In this document: piece by piece, positions 37,386-47,414 of the stretch
Layout of the letters: the number at the start of each line of letters is the position of its first letter
How positions within the stretch are numbered: the first letter of the stretch is position 1
Origin: Flavobacterium hiemivividum
GTDB taxonomy: Bacteria; Bacteroidota; Bacteroidia; Flavobacteriales; Flavobacteriaceae
DNA length: 64,000 nt
NCBI RefSeq assembly: GCF_004349145.1
Contig: NZ_SMFO01000008.1
Coordinates: forward strand, 1 to 64,000
Direction: 5' to 3'
Position numbers and translations under genes: made by a program
The notes under the pieces: generated by a model
The model's input: the letters and a program-made list of their open reading frames with translations, nothing else
Databases searched by the model: none
What the model was told of the DNA's origin: nothing

Positions 37386-39092
37386 ATGTATGCTATGAGA
37401 TTTGTTATTTGTTTTCTATTGTTTTCGGCGAGTGTACTAGCACAGACGACCTTTCCAAAGGACTATTTTAGTCCGCCGTTAGATATTCCTATGCAGCTGT
37501 CAGGAAATTTTGGTGAATTAAGATCCAATCATTTTCATGCAGGTTTAGATTATAGAACCTTACAGCGTGAAGGCTTGAATGTGCGTGCTGCGGGAGACGG
37601 TTATGTCTCTAGAATAAAGATTTCGCCCTTCGGAAATGGGAAGGCAATTTATATAACTCATCCAAATGGTTATACGTCTGTATATTGTCATTTACAAAGA
37701 GCAACTGACGCTATCGAAAGTTTTATTTTTAAAACGCATTACAAAGAAAAATCATATGAAATCGAGATGTTTTTGAAACCGGGTGAATTGGTAGTCAAAA
37801 AAGGACAGATCATTGCATTGTCTGGAAATACAGGTTCTTCAGGTGGGCCACATTTGCATTTTGAATTTCGAGATAGCAAAACAGAAAAAGTGATCAATCC
37901 CTTTTTATTTGGATTTGACAAGGATTTCAAAGACACTAAAAAACCGACTGTTTCAGCAGTTTATGTTTACCCGGTTGACAGTAAATCTTCGGTAAATCGT
38001 TCGAAACGTCCGCTGCTTCTAAATTTGTCTTTACAAAAGGATGGAAGCTATCTGGCAAATAAGGTGGTGGCAAATGGTAAAATTGGTTTTGGAGTGAGCG
38101 CTGTCGATTATAATAATATGTCAGCTAACAGAACTGGAATATATAAGTTGCAGACTTTTTTGAATGGAAAACCTAATTTTGGTTTTCAAATGGACACTTT
38201 TTCATTCGACGAAATGCGCTATATAAATGCATTGGTAGATTATGCTCGCTTTAAAACAACTTCACAAAAAGTACAAAAACTATTTATGGTTAATCCATAT
38301 AAATTGAGTTTGATAAAGACTGATGATACAAACGGGGTGATTACTGTAGTTCCTAACTTGACATCCGTTTATCGTATTGAAGTTTCTGATTTTACAGGTA
38401 ATACCACAACAATTTCCATCCCCATTAGTTATGATCCATCAGCGCCAATTGTTGAAAAAGAGGCTGTCGTTTCGAATTATTTTATAAAAGTGAATAAAGA
38501 CAATAGTTTTGCTAAAAATAATATGTCGGTTTTCTTTCCAGCTGGTACTTTCTACGAAGATTTTGATATGAACTTTGATGCGAAAGGGGATGCCTTGTAC
38601 TTACATGATGGTACTATTGCTGTACACTCTAATTTTACAATTACTATCGAAGATGGTAAATACACCGATAGTCAAAAGGAAAAAGTATTTATTGCAGATA
38701 TCGATAAAAGCGGAAAACTAGGTTATAACACCACTTACAATAAGGACAATGTTTTTACTGCTAAAGTAAGATCTTTAGGCACCTATAAACTAGCAATGGA
38801 TACTACTGCGCCAACGATTTCTATTGGTAATTCTATTGAAGGCAAGTGGATAATTTCTCAAAAAACAATTCAACTTTCAATTAATGACAGTGGCTCAGGT
38901 ATAAAGAGCTATAATGGTTATTTGAATGGCAATTGGATTTTATTCGAATATGATAATAAAACAAGAAAAATCACGCATGATTTCAAAGATGGAGTAGTGG
39001 CTGAAGGAGCTAATGATTTAAAAGTTGTGGTCACAGATAATGTAGGAAATTCTACTATCTTTGAAACTAGTTTTTTTAGAAGCCAAAAATAA
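37386..39092 (+). CDS. M23-family peptidase (LytM-type)
   Basis: 568 residues. Signal peptide about 1-20 (ends VLAQ); ATG 37395 is an equally good start. The M23 domain (about 30-185) has all four zinc-site residues: His51 and Asp55 in HFHAGLDY, and HLHFEF with His156 and His158. SGNFGELRSNHFHAGLD is typical of the family. The remaining 380 residues form beta-rich, Ig-like segments ending with DTTAPTISIGNS and DNVGNST motifs. It likely cleaves peptidoglycan cross-bridges in the periplasm. A 15-bp gap to the TonB-dependent receptor suggests an operon. Confidence 0.9.
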   Translation: MYAMRFVICFLLFSASVLAQTTFPKDYFSPPLDIPMQLSGNFGELRSNHFHAGLDYRTLQREGLNVRAAGDGYVSRIKISPFGNGKAIYITHPNGYTSVYCHLQRATDAIESFIFKTHYKEKSYEIEMFLKPGELVVKKGQIIALSGNTGSSGGPHLHFEFRDSKTEKVINPFLFGFDKDFKDTKKPTVSAVYVYPVDSKSSVNRSKRPLLLNLSLQKDGSYLANKVVANGKIGFGVSAVDYNNMSANRTGIYKLQTFLNGKPNFGFQMDTFSFDEMRYINALVDYARFKTTSQKVQKLFMVNPYKLSLIKTDDTNGVITVVPNLTSVYRIEVSDFTGNTTTISIPISYDPSAPIVEKEAVVSNYFIKVNKDNSFAKNNMSVFFPAGTFYEDFDMNFDAKGDALYLHDGTIAVHSNFTITIEDGKYTDSQKEKVFIADIDKSGKLGYNTTYNKDNVFTAKVRSLGTYKLAMDTTAPTISIGNSIEGKWIISQKTIQLSINDSGSGIKSYNGYLNGNWILFEYDNKTRKITHDFKDGVVAEGANDLKVVVTDNVGNSTIFETSFFRSQK

Positions 39093-39107
39093 CCTTATAC
39101 ATACAAC

Positions 39108-41576
39108 TTGAGTGTCAATAAAATAACATTTGTTTTTATTACTTTATGGATGGGTTTGTCTTCGTTTGCACAATCAGCACGTGTAAAGGGAGTAATTCTT
39201 GATAATAATAATCGACCAATAGAGAATGTAAATGTTACGGCAGCAGGATATAAAACACAATCTAATGAAAACGGTTTTTATCTTGTAAGAGTGCCGGTAA
39301 ATGAAAAAGTCGCTGTCGTTTTCACCCATATTTCGTTAAAAAAAGCAACGGTCTATCTTACCTTAAAAATAGATGAAGACTATGAATTCAACTTGGTTAT
39401 GAATAATCAAGAAGAACAAATGGGCGAAATTATAGTCACTACTAATAATAAGAAGCAGGTTCAAGGAATTACGACAATTGCCCCAGAGGCTATTCGGAAA
39501 ATTCCTGGTGCTAATGCTGGTATCGAAAATATTTTAAAAACATTGCCAGGAGTTAATTCGAATAATGAACTGAGTACGCAATATGCTGTTCGCGGTGGAA
39601 ACTATGATGAGAATTTGGTTTATGTAAATGAGATCGAAATCTATCGGCCTTTTCTAATTCGTTCGGGACAACAGGAAGGATTGAGTTTTACTAATACTGA
39701 TTTGGTTCAAAATGTAGAATTCTCTGCTGGAGGTTTTCAAGCAAAATTTGGAGATAAGTTATCCTCGGTATTAGATATTACGTATCGAAAACCCACGAAG
39801 TTTGGCGCTACACTTGAAGCGAGTTTTCTTGGCGGAAGCCTATCAGTAGATGCAGTTTCGAAAAATAAAAAATGGACCGCAATCACAGGTGTTCGTTATA
39901 GAAATAACAGTCTTTTAGTAAATAGCCAAGACACCCAAACTAATTTTACTCCCGCATTTGTCGATGTGCAAACGAACGTAAATTATCAGGCTTCGCCAAA
40001 ATGGCAATGGAGTTTTCTGGGTAATATCTCGCAAAACAAATACCAATACCAACCTTTAACTCGTGAAACTAAATTTGGAACCATAGACAATCCGATGGCG
40101 CTCACGGTGTATTATGAGGGAGTGGAAAAAGATAAATACGACACCTATTTTGGTGCGTTTAAAGCAACTTTCGAAGCAACAGATACTTTTACTTTAAAAT
40201 TTATTGGTTCTGTTTTTCATACTTTAGAGCAAGAGCATTTTGATATTTTTGCACAATATCGCTTAGGAGAAGTGGATTCTAATATAGGATCTGATACTTA
40301 TGGCGAGGTCGCTTTTAGTCGTGGAATTGGTAGTCAACTCAATCACGCTCGAAACGATCTAGATGCCCTAATTGTAAATGCCGAAATAAAAGGCTTTCAC
40401 GATTGGAAAAAAAACCTGCTAGAATGGGGAGTTAAATTTACTCGGGAATCAATTCGCGATAGAGTAGTGGAGTGGGAAGTGATTGACTCCGCTGGTTTTT
40501 CGATAAATCCTCCGATTATTAATTTGCCTAAAAATGATCAGCCCTATTCGCCTTATGCTGGACCTTTACTTCCGTACCAAAATGTACGGGCAATAAATTT
40601 CAACATAATAAATAGATTTTCGGGTTATGGGCAATGGAGTAGGAAAGATAAAATAGGTCGCAGTGAAGTGTGGTATAATGCCGGAGTGCGTATTCATAAT
40701 TGGCAAGTTGGCGGTGGGAATGTTAATGGAACAGCTCAGACTACCTTTAGCCCCAGAGCACAGTTTTCTATAAAACCAGATTGGGAAAAAGATTTGGTAT
40801 TCAGAGTTTCAGGAGGTGTATATCATCAATCTCCATTCTATAGAGAACTTAGAGATGCGGAGGGAATTGTTCAGCCAAATGTAAAAGCACAACAATCCAT
40901 TCACTTTGTGTTAAGTAATGATTATAGTTTTAAAATGTGGGAACGCCCTTTTAAACTTGTTTCAGAGTTATATTATAAATCGCTTACAAATGTGAATACT
41001 TATACAATTGATAATGTGAGAATACGTTATGCGGCTTCTAATGTGGCCAAAGGCTATGCGCAAGGACTCGATTTTAGATTAAATGGAGAATTTGTTCCTG
41101 GAACAGAATCTTGGATTAGCTTTGGTTATTTAAAAACAGAAGAAAATAGTGCGAATAAAGGTTATATTGCAAGACCTACAGATCAGAGGTTGAAATTCGG
41201 ACTCTTATTCCAGGATTATATGCCTAATATTCCAAGTGTAAAGATATATTTAAATTTGCTTTATAATACTGGATTACCTGGGGGTTCGCCGTCTTATGCT
41301 GATCCTTATTTGTACCAAAACAGATTAAATGATTATCGAAGGGTAGATGTTGGCTTTTCAAAAGTGTTATTAGATAACGCAATTGGAAAGCAAAAAGAAA
41401 ATTGGTTTGGAAGTTTTAAAGAGCTTTCGATAGGATTAGAAATATTCAATCTCTTTAACAATCAAAACGCAATAACGAATACTTGGGTGCGTGATGTTTA
41501 TTCGAAAAATGAATATGCGATTCCGAATTATATGACCACTAGAGTGTTTAATGTTAAGTTGAACGCACGATTATAA
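39108..41576 (+). CDS. TonB-dependent receptor with carboxypeptidase-regulatory-like domain
   Basis: 822 residues starting at TTG 39108, the first possible start after an in-frame stop 18 bp upstream; it gives a complete signal peptide (to SSFAQ). A CarboxypepD-regulatory-like domain (about 24-105, VKGVILDNNNRPIENVNVTA), a plug (LKTLPGVNSNNELSTQYAVR, then GGNYDENLVYVNEIEI) and a barrel to residue 822 follow. It is not the SusC type: the SusC linker is missing and no SusD follows. The ligand is unknown. The linkage to an M23 peptidase suggests coordinated expression with envelope functions. Confidence 0.9.
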   Translation: MSVNKITFVFITLWMGLSSFAQSARVKGVILDNNNRPIENVNVTAAGYKTQSNENGFYLVRVPVNEKVAVVFTHISLKKATVYLTLKIDEDYEFNLVMNNQEEQMGEIIVTTNNKKQVQGITTIAPEAIRKIPGANAGIENILKTLPGVNSNNELSTQYAVRGGNYDENLVYVNEIEIYRPFLIRSGQQEGLSFTNTDLVQNVEFSAGGFQAKFGDKLSSVLDITYRKPTKFGATLEASFLGGSLSVDAVSKNKKWTAITGVRYRNNSLLVNSQDTQTNFTPAFVDVQTNVNYQASPKWQWSFLGNISQNKYQYQPLTRETKFGTIDNPMALTVYYEGVEKDKYDTYFGAFKATFEATDTFTLKFIGSVFHTLEQEHFDIFAQYRLGEVDSNIGSDTYGEVAFSRGIGSQLNHARNDLDALIVNAEIKGFHDWKKNLLEWGVKFTRESIRDRVVEWEVIDSAGFSINPPIINLPKNDQPYSPYAGPLLPYQNVRAINFNIINRFSGYGQWSRKDKIGRSEVWYNAGVRIHNWQVGGGNVNGTAQTTFSPRAQFSIKPDWEKDLVFRVSGGVYHQSPFYRELRDAEGIVQPNVKAQQSIHFVLSNDYSFKMWERPFKLVSELYYKSLTNVNTYTIDNVRIRYAASNVAKGYAQGLDFRLNGEFVPGTESWISFGYLKTEENSANKGYIARPTDQRLKFGLLFQDYMPNIPSVKIYLNLLYNTGLPGGSPSYADPYLYQNRLNDYRRVDVGFSKVLLDNAIGKQKENWFGSFKELSIGLEIFNLFNNQNAITNTWVRDVYSKNEYAIPNYMTTRVFNVKLNARL

Positions 41577-41660
41577 AGTAAGAAAGCAATCACTTTAAGT
41601 CACCGAATCGTTTTATGATATATATTAGTTATAATTATAAGAACCATTTTTAAAATTCAT

Positions 41661-41668
41661 TACATTTG
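41661..41668 (+). promoter_or_regulatory. -7 box of the lipoprotein gene
   Basis: TACATTTG, exact consensus, 24 bp before ATG 41693. No convincing -33 TTG is seen. Confidence 0.45.
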
Positions 41669-41692
41669 GATTTATTTTAATATTACATCTTT

Positions 41693-42412
41693 ATGAAAAA
41701 TTTACATATAGCCTTATTAAGTAGTATTGTGTTAGTTTTAGCCAGCTGCAAGAAGGAGGTCGAAAAGCCAAAAGTCATTTATGATACTGTAAAAGGAAAA
41801 GGAACTACTAAGGTAGATTCGACTCAAGTAGCTATTTCTGACTTGCCTATTCAGATGGAAGGGACTGATTATTTGATTCATCCAGTTGGGGATTTGAGAG
41901 TGTATGAAAGAGGAACAAAAGCGAGATACGGATCTTCAAGTGTAATTGATCTGAGTTTCACAATTTCGAACTATGGAGAAAATGAGATTACCGGTTACTT
42001 GCAAAATTTGAAATTTCAAAAAACCGATTCTGATTCGATACGACCGTTAACAGATAAACCTGCCTTAATTCAAACAGCTACTTATTTAAAGCCCATTTCT
42101 GATAGAATTAAGAAGCAAATTATGGTTTATACCATGTTTGATACAGACACAAATAGAGATGGAAAACTGGATAGCAGTGATATAAAATGCTTGTACTTAA
42201 GCGATATTAGCGGAAAAAGATTTACAAAAGTATCAGCAGATTTTCAGGAATTGATTGACTGGAATTTAATAGAATCTAAAAGTCGTTTGTATTTTAGAAC
42301 AGTAGAAGATACCAATAAAAACGGACAGTTTGATAAAAATGATGTGGTACAATATAATTACATCGATTTGTTAAGTAGTGAATGGAAAGTAACCAACTAC
42401 GAGCCAATATAG
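41693..42412 (+). CDS. Lipoprotein with two EF-hand-like loops
   Basis: 239 residues; lipobox LVLASC with Cys19. Two calcium-loop-like segments are seen: DTDTNRDGKLDSSD (about 149-162) and DTNKNGQFDKND (about 204-215), both matching the D-x-D/N-x-N-x-G spacing of EF-hand or dockerin loops. The rest is unassigned. The lipid anchor puts it in the inner or outer membrane facing the periplasm or surface. Its job is unknown. Confidence 0.75.
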   Translation: MKNLHIALLSSIVLVLASCKKEVEKPKVIYDTVKGKGTTKVDSTQVAISDLPIQMEGTDYLIHPVGDLRVYERGTKARYGSSSVIDLSFTISNYGENEITGYLQNLKFQKTDSDSIRPLTDKPALIQTATYLKPISDRIKKQIMVYTMFDTDTNRDGKLDSSDIKCLYLSDISGKRFTKVSADFQELIDWNLIESKSRLYFRTVEDTNKNGQFDKNDVVQYNYIDLLSSEWKVTNYEPI

Positions 42413-42426
42413 ATTAAAACGAAATC

Positions 42427-43128
42427 TTAAATCAAGATATCACTCTCTAAATCAGATTTTTCAATTTTAAAATCAAAGCCCAGTTGCTTTACCAGTTGGA
42501 TTACTAGGTTTTTATACCAGTTTTCTGATTTTGGGTGAATATATATTTTTTCGATCAACTGATCAAGATTTACATTTATTTTTAAACCATCATTTAAGGT
42601 AATAGTACTTTCGGCCACGTCTGAGATAATTCGTACTTCGCGCTCGTACTGAAAACTTTTTCGCTTGAACAAAAACGGAAAGAACATATCGTCAAAGGGG
42701 ATGTATTCTTTTTTGTAATCGATATAATTCACTTCGCCAATAAACTGCTTGTAATTGTTCTCGGGAGCAAGTGCTTTCTGCAATCGGCCTATTGTGGATT
42801 GTATAGCAAGTCCCTCGGTGTTTTGCGTGAATATTTGCCACATAGCGAAGGATTCATACTCATTTATATGCCAACTACTAATCGCTACTTTTTCGCGTTG
42901 TTCTTTGTAGAACTTTAAAAAGTCGGGGTTGTCGATCGATAATTTTTTAATTTCTTCGAATGTGGGTTCGCTAAATGTACCTTCATATTGATCCTCAAAT
43001 TTGTCAGATCGCGACATGAATAGCTTTTTAGACATTAACAAATCCAAAAATTTAGACAAATCCAAATACTTCCAAACAATGGTGTCTGGATCTTCAGGGA
43101 GATTAATATTTGGATTGGTATGGTACAT
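42427..43128 (-). CDS. DUF2971 family protein
   Basis: 233 residues. The DUF2971 layout is recognisable: WKYLDLSKFLDLLMSKKLFM near the start, RSDKFEDQYEGTF, then MWQIFTQNTEGLAIQ, FKRKSFQYEREVRII and a final DLIEKIYIHP block. Soluble, no signal. Function not established; members are often found in accessory or defence-like contexts. The neighbours here (a lipoprotein and an ABC exporter) give no such context. It could equally be a housekeeping paralogue. Confidence 0.8.
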   Translation of the reverse strand: MYHTNPNINLPEDPDTIVWKYLDLSKFLDLLMSKKLFMSRSDKFEDQYEGTFSEPTFEEIKKLSIDNPDFLKFYKEQREKVAISSWHINEYESFAMWQIFTQNTEGLAIQSTIGRLQKALAPENNYKQFIGEVNYIDYKKEYIPFDDMFFPFLFKRKSFQYEREVRIISDVAESTITLNDGLKINVNLDQLIEKIYIHPKSENWYKNLVIQLVKQLGFDFKIEKSDLESDILI

Positions 43129-43211
43129 TCTTTTTATTTAAATATCTAAAAAACGGAATAATTTATAGGTTGTACACAATTGGTAAACCTTAAATTTAAA
43201 AGCAACAATCA

Positions 43212-45041
43212 TTATTCAAACGACTGTAGCGAAACTAATTTATTATACGTTCCTTCTAGTGCAATTAATTCGTCATGCGATCCCTGCTCTACAATTTTTC
43301 CTTTTTTCATCACTATAATAACATCTGCATTTTTAATAGTCGAAAGACGGTGTGCGATTACAATGGAAGTTCTGTTTTGCATCATATTCTCCAAAGCAAC
43401 TTGCACAAATTTTTCACTTTCGGTATCCAAAGCTGAAGTCGCTTCGTCCAATATCATAATTGGAGGGTTTTTCAAAACAGCACGTGCGATAGAAAGTCTT
43501 TGTTTTTGACCTCCAGAAAGTTTATTTCCGCTGTCGCCAATGTTGGTGTGAATTCCGTTAGGTAATTCATTTACAAATTCATAAGCATTAGCGATTTTCA
43601 AAGCTTCTATAATTTCGTCATCTGTGGCATCGATCTTTCCTATTAAGATATTAGCTTTTATCGTGTCATTAAATAAAATGCTGTCTTGGGTAACGAGTCC
43701 CATTAACCCACGAAGTGACTGCAAGTTCATGTCTTTTATGCTTATTCCGTCAATGGTTATTGTACCTTCATTAACATCATAAAAACGAGTTAGTAAATTA
43801 GCGATTGTACTTTTTCCACTTCCAGATTGACCTACTAAGGCAACGGTTTGTCCTTTTTTAACTTGGAGTGAAAAGTCTTTTAGCACTTTTTCATCTTCGT
43901 ATTTGAAATTGATATTTTTGATTGTTATATCAGATTCGAAAGTGTTTTTTACAACGGCATTTTCTTTAGATGTAATTTCGTTTTCTACTTCTAGAACTTC
44001 AAATACACGTTCTGCAGCGGCTAACCCATTTTTTACGGAATACGAAGCTTTAGAGATCGCTTTAGCAGGCGTAAGAATATTAAATGCCAAAGTTAGATAA
44101 ACGATAAAAGCCGATCCGTCTAAGGTTTTGTCTATTAGAACTAAATTACCGCCATAAAAAAGTAAAACGGCTATGGTTGTTACCCCCAGAAACTCACTTA
44201 ATGGTGTGGCTAAATTGTTTCTACTTCCTATGCTGTTTGTTAAATTTAATAATCGTGTTACCGAATCATTAAATCTATTTTTAAAAGTAGGCTCTGCATT
44301 ATAGCTTTTAATCACTTTTAATCCGCCTAAAGTTTCATCAACAATAGAAATTAACATTCCGCTTTCCTTTTGCGCTTGTAATGATTGCGCTCTCAGGTTT
44401 TTGGCTAGTTTCGAAATGATCCATCCAGAAATAGGCATGAAAATCAAAACAAATAAAGTTAGTTTTGTGCTTATAATAAACATCGTTACTAGCGCAAAAA
44501 TAATGGTAAGCGGTTCTTTTACAACTAATTCTAAAATAGAGAAAAAGGAGTTTTGCACTTCATTGACATCACCTAGCATTCGAGCCATAATATCTCCTTT
44601 TCTTTTTTCAGAATAGAAGGAAATAGGCAAGTCTATGATTTTTTTATACATTGATTTTCTCAAATCTCTCAAAACACCATTCTTGAGATGCATGATATGA
44701 TGCGATGCTAAATAATTGAATAAGTTTTTAAGTAAGAATGTTGTAATTACCATTAAGACCACGAACAATAAGGCAACTTGGATACTGTTGTCCTTTGTTA
44801 GTGAGGAAATTTGATAATACATATAATCAGTACCAAATTGTTTTATTTCTCCTATTCCAGTGTAAACAGGTTTAGTTAATACCGCCCTTGTTTTTCCAAA
44901 AAGCACTTCAAGTACAGGAAGGAGGGTAAGCATAGAAATAGTGCTAAACAAGGCATACAAAATATTATATACCACATTCCAAATGATATGTGACTTATAC
45001 GGTTTTGTATAAGGAATTAATTTTAATAAACTTTTATCCAT
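43212..45041 (-). CDS. ABC exporter, fused permease and ATPase (MsbA-like)
   Basis: 609 residues: six-helix transmembrane domain (about 15-330) and an ATPase domain (about 365-605) with Walker A GQSGSGKSTI, signature LSGGQKQRLSIARA, Walker B MILDEATSALD and the H-loop IVIAHRLST. It has the half-transporter layout of lipid A or drug exporters and works as a homodimer in the inner membrane. The substrate is not determined. It overlaps the phosphosugar mutase stop by one base, so the two are coupled, hinting at a surface-glycan or lipid role. Confidence 0.9.
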   Translation of the reverse strand: MDKSLLKLIPYTKPYKSHIIWNVVYNILYALFSTISMLTLLPVLEVLFGKTRAVLTKPVYTGIGEIKQFGTDYMYYQISSLTKDNSIQVALLFVVLMVITTFLLKNLFNYLASHHIMHLKNGVLRDLRKSMYKKIIDLPISFYSEKRKGDIMARMLGDVNEVQNSFFSILELVVKEPLTIIFALVTMFIISTKLTLFVLIFMPISGWIISKLAKNLRAQSLQAQKESGMLISIVDETLGGLKVIKSYNAEPTFKNRFNDSVTRLLNLTNSIGSRNNLATPLSEFLGVTTIAVLLFYGGNLVLIDKTLDGSAFIVYLTLAFNILTPAKAISKASYSVKNGLAAAERVFEVLEVENEITSKENAVVKNTFESDITIKNINFKYEDEKVLKDFSLQVKKGQTVALVGQSGSGKSTIANLLTRFYDVNEGTITIDGISIKDMNLQSLRGLMGLVTQDSILFNDTIKANILIGKIDATDDEIIEALKIANAYEFVNELPNGIHTNIGDSGNKLSGGQKQRLSIARAVLKNPPIMILDEATSALDTESEKFVQVALENMMQNRTSIVIAHRLSTIKNADVIIVMKKGKIVEQGSHDELIALEGTYNKLVSLQSFE

Positions 45042-46768
45042 TAGTTCAATTGCATTGCTGTAATTATATTCTTAATTTTTTGATCTAAAATTGCGTCTAC
45101 TTCTTTAAAGTCGTCAACAGAATCTAAGAAAGTATTCACACTGATGTAGAATTTTATTTTTGGCTCGGTTCCGCTTGGTCTGGCACATATTTTTGATCCA
45201 TCTTCGGTGTAATAAATAAGGACATTCGATTTTGGAAGATCCATTGTGCTTTCTGATCCGTCTAATAAATTCTTAGCGATAGATGATTGGTAGTCTTCGA
45301 CAATTATAACTCTTTGCCCACTAATTTCTTTCAAGGGGTTTTCGCGCAAATCAATCATCATTTGGTTGATTTCTTGCAATCCTTCCATTCCTTTTTTGGT
45401 GATTGAAACTAAGTATTCTTTGTAGAAACCGTGGTCTACATACAATTGTAGTAATTCTTTGTACACCGTACTTCCTTTAGCTTTGGCTTGAGCCGCAACT
45501 TCACAAATTAATAAGGTAGCTGCAACAGCGTCTTTATCACGCACGGCATCTCCTACCATATAACCAAAACTTTCTTCACCACCACCAATGAATTCCTGCT
45601 CTGGAAAGTCATTGATCATTTTTGCGATCCATTTAAATCCAGTCAAACCAATTTTGCATTCTACATCATAGCTTGTCGCTAGTTCCATCATCATAGGCGT
45701 GGAAACAATCGTTGAGCCAACAAATTGTTTACCATTTATTTTGCCTGCATTTTTCCATTTTTCCAATAAAAAAGCAGTCATCAAAATCATTGTTTGATTT
45801 CCGTTTAATAAAGTCATCTGTCCTTCATTATTTCGAACAGCAACACCTAAACGATCGCAATCAGGATCTGTCCCGATAACAATATCTGCATTTATCTTAT
45901 CAGATAGTGCCGTTGCCATTGCTAATGCTTCCGGTTCTTCTGGATTTGGAGATTTAACAGTTGGAAAATCACCATTCGGAACTGCTTGTTCAGGAACAAT
46001 ATTAACATTGGTATAACCAGCTTGAGCTAAAGTGTCAGGAACTAAAGTTATCGAAGTCCCGTGTAAAGAGGTGAAAACGATATTTAGGTTCTCTTTTGCT
46101 TCAGTGGGAGTGTTGAAGCTTGCATTTTCAATAGATGATTTTATGAAAGCGGCATCTACTTCTTTTCCTACATAATGAATTAAAGCTTCATTAGCATCAA
46201 ACTTAATTTGATCGAAGTTTAGTTTTTCGATTCCATCGATAATAGCTCCGTCTTGTGGAGGAACAATTTGTCCGCCATCTTCCCAATATACTTTGTATCC
46301 GTTATATTCAGGAGGATTGTGAGAAGCTGTAAGTACAATTCCGCACTGACATCCTAAGTGCTTAACAGCAAATGACAACTCTGGTGTAGGTCTCAGTTCT
46401 GAAAATAAAAACACTTCGATACCATTTGCAGAGAAAACATCGGCAACCACTTTTGCTAAAGTATCACTGTCGTGACGGCAATCATAAGCGATAGCAGCTT
46501 TTATAGGTTGGTTAGGAAAGGTTTTTAGTAAATAATCAGATAGTCCTTGTGTACTTTTTCCAAGTGTGTATTTATTGATTCGGTTGTTTCCAACGCCCAT
46601 TACACCGCGCATTCCACCAGTTCCAAATTCTAGATCTTTATAAAAACTTTCTTCTAGTTCTTTTGGAGAACCAGCTATTAATTCTTTGACTGCTTGCTGT
46701 GTTGCTGCGTCAAAGGTTGGTGTAAGCCATTCGTTTACCGCATTCAAAATGTTTTCTTTAATTTCCAT
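45041..46768 (-). CDS. Phospho-sugar mutase (alpha-D-phosphohexomutase family)
   Basis: 575 residues, the PGM/PMM size. Active-site phosphoserine loop TASHNPPEYNGYK, metal-binding DPDCDRLGV, sugar-binding GGGEESFGY and phosphate-binding RPSGTEPKIK are all visible in order. It interconverts hexose 1-phosphate and 6-phosphate (glucose or mannose). It feeds glycogen, sugar-nucleotide or glycan pathways. It is translationally coupled to the ABC exporter downstream. Confidence 0.94.
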   Translation of the reverse strand: MEIKENILNAVNEWLTPTFDAATQQAVKELIAGSPKELEESFYKDLEFGTGGMRGVMGVGNNRINKYTLGKSTQGLSDYLLKTFPNQPIKAAIAYDCRHDSDTLAKVVADVFSANGIEVFLFSELRPTPELSFAVKHLGCQCGIVLTASHNPPEYNGYKVYWEDGGQIVPPQDGAIIDGIEKLNFDQIKFDANEALIHYVGKEVDAAFIKSSIENASFNTPTEAKENLNIVFTSLHGTSITLVPDTLAQAGYTNVNIVPEQAVPNGDFPTVKSPNPEEPEALAMATALSDKINADIVIGTDPDCDRLGVAVRNNEGQMTLLNGNQTMILMTAFLLEKWKNAGKINGKQFVGSTIVSTPMMMELATSYDVECKIGLTGFKWIAKMINDFPEQEFIGGGEESFGYMVGDAVRDKDAVAATLLICEVAAQAKAKGSTVYKELLQLYVDHGFYKEYLVSITKKGMEGLQEINQMMIDLRENPLKEISGQRVIIVEDYQSSIAKNLLDGSESTMDLPKSNVLIYYTEDGSKICARPSGTEPKIKFYISVNTFLDSVDDFKEVDAILDQKIKNIITAMQLN

Positions 46769-46875
46769 TTTTTATATGTTTTAACTTTTATTGTTTTAGA
46801 AATCAGCAGTTGATTCTGCTTCGCACCGAAGCGTCTGCGTCTTTACTGCCTGTGCTAGTTAGCTGGTTTGGATAA

Positions 46876-47367
46876 TTATTTTTTATAACCTATTTTATTT
46901 CTATCCTTATTTTTGTTGGCGTCGGTATCTTTGTCTACCAGATAGTTTAGTGCTTTGTAAATATCTGGAAATTGATTTTCAATTTCCGTTAGCCTTTTGG
47001 TAAGTTCTTCATAATTTAAGGCGAATTTTCGTAAAGAAACAAAACTACGAATTATGGCAATATTAATCTCAATTGCTTTTTCATTGTTTAGTACACTTGA
47101 TAACATTGCAACTCCTTGTTCCGTAAATGCAAAGGGCATATATCTTAGTCCTCCTCGGTTTGAGGTCACAATTTGTGACCTCAAACTTTCTAATTCGATT
47201 GGAGCCAATTCAAACATGAAATCATCTGGAAACCGATTGATGTTTCTTCGGACAGCTTGTTTTAAAACTTTAGTACTTGTTTCGTAAAGTTGAGCTAAAT
47301 CAAAATCAAGCATTACTTTTTGCCCTCGAATTTCAAAAATTTTATTTTTAATTACTTCGATTTCCAT
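46876..47367 (-). CDS. ORF6N domain protein
   Basis: 163 residues. An ORF6N DNA-binding domain spans about 8-95: IRGQKVMLDFDLAQLYETST, then RFPDDFMFEL and MPFAFTEQGVAMLSSVL. Lys-rich C-terminal tail. ORF6N domains come from phage and mobile DNA, acting as regulators; isolated copies are common in Bacteroidota chromosomes. No other phage gene is adjacent, so it is probably a lone acquired gene. Cognate DNA is unknown. Confidence 0.88.
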   Translation of the reverse strand: MEIEVIKNKIFEIRGQKVMLDFDLAQLYETSTKVLKQAVRRNINRFPDDFMFELAPIELESLRSQIVTSNRGGLRYMPFAFTEQGVAMLSSVLNNEKAIEINIAIIRSFVSLRKFALNYEELTKRLTEIENQFPDIYKALNYLVDKDTDANKNKDRNKIGYKK

Positions 47368-47414
47368 GTGAGACTGTTTGTCTAATAATCAACTTTTACA
47401 TTAAGAAAACCAAT

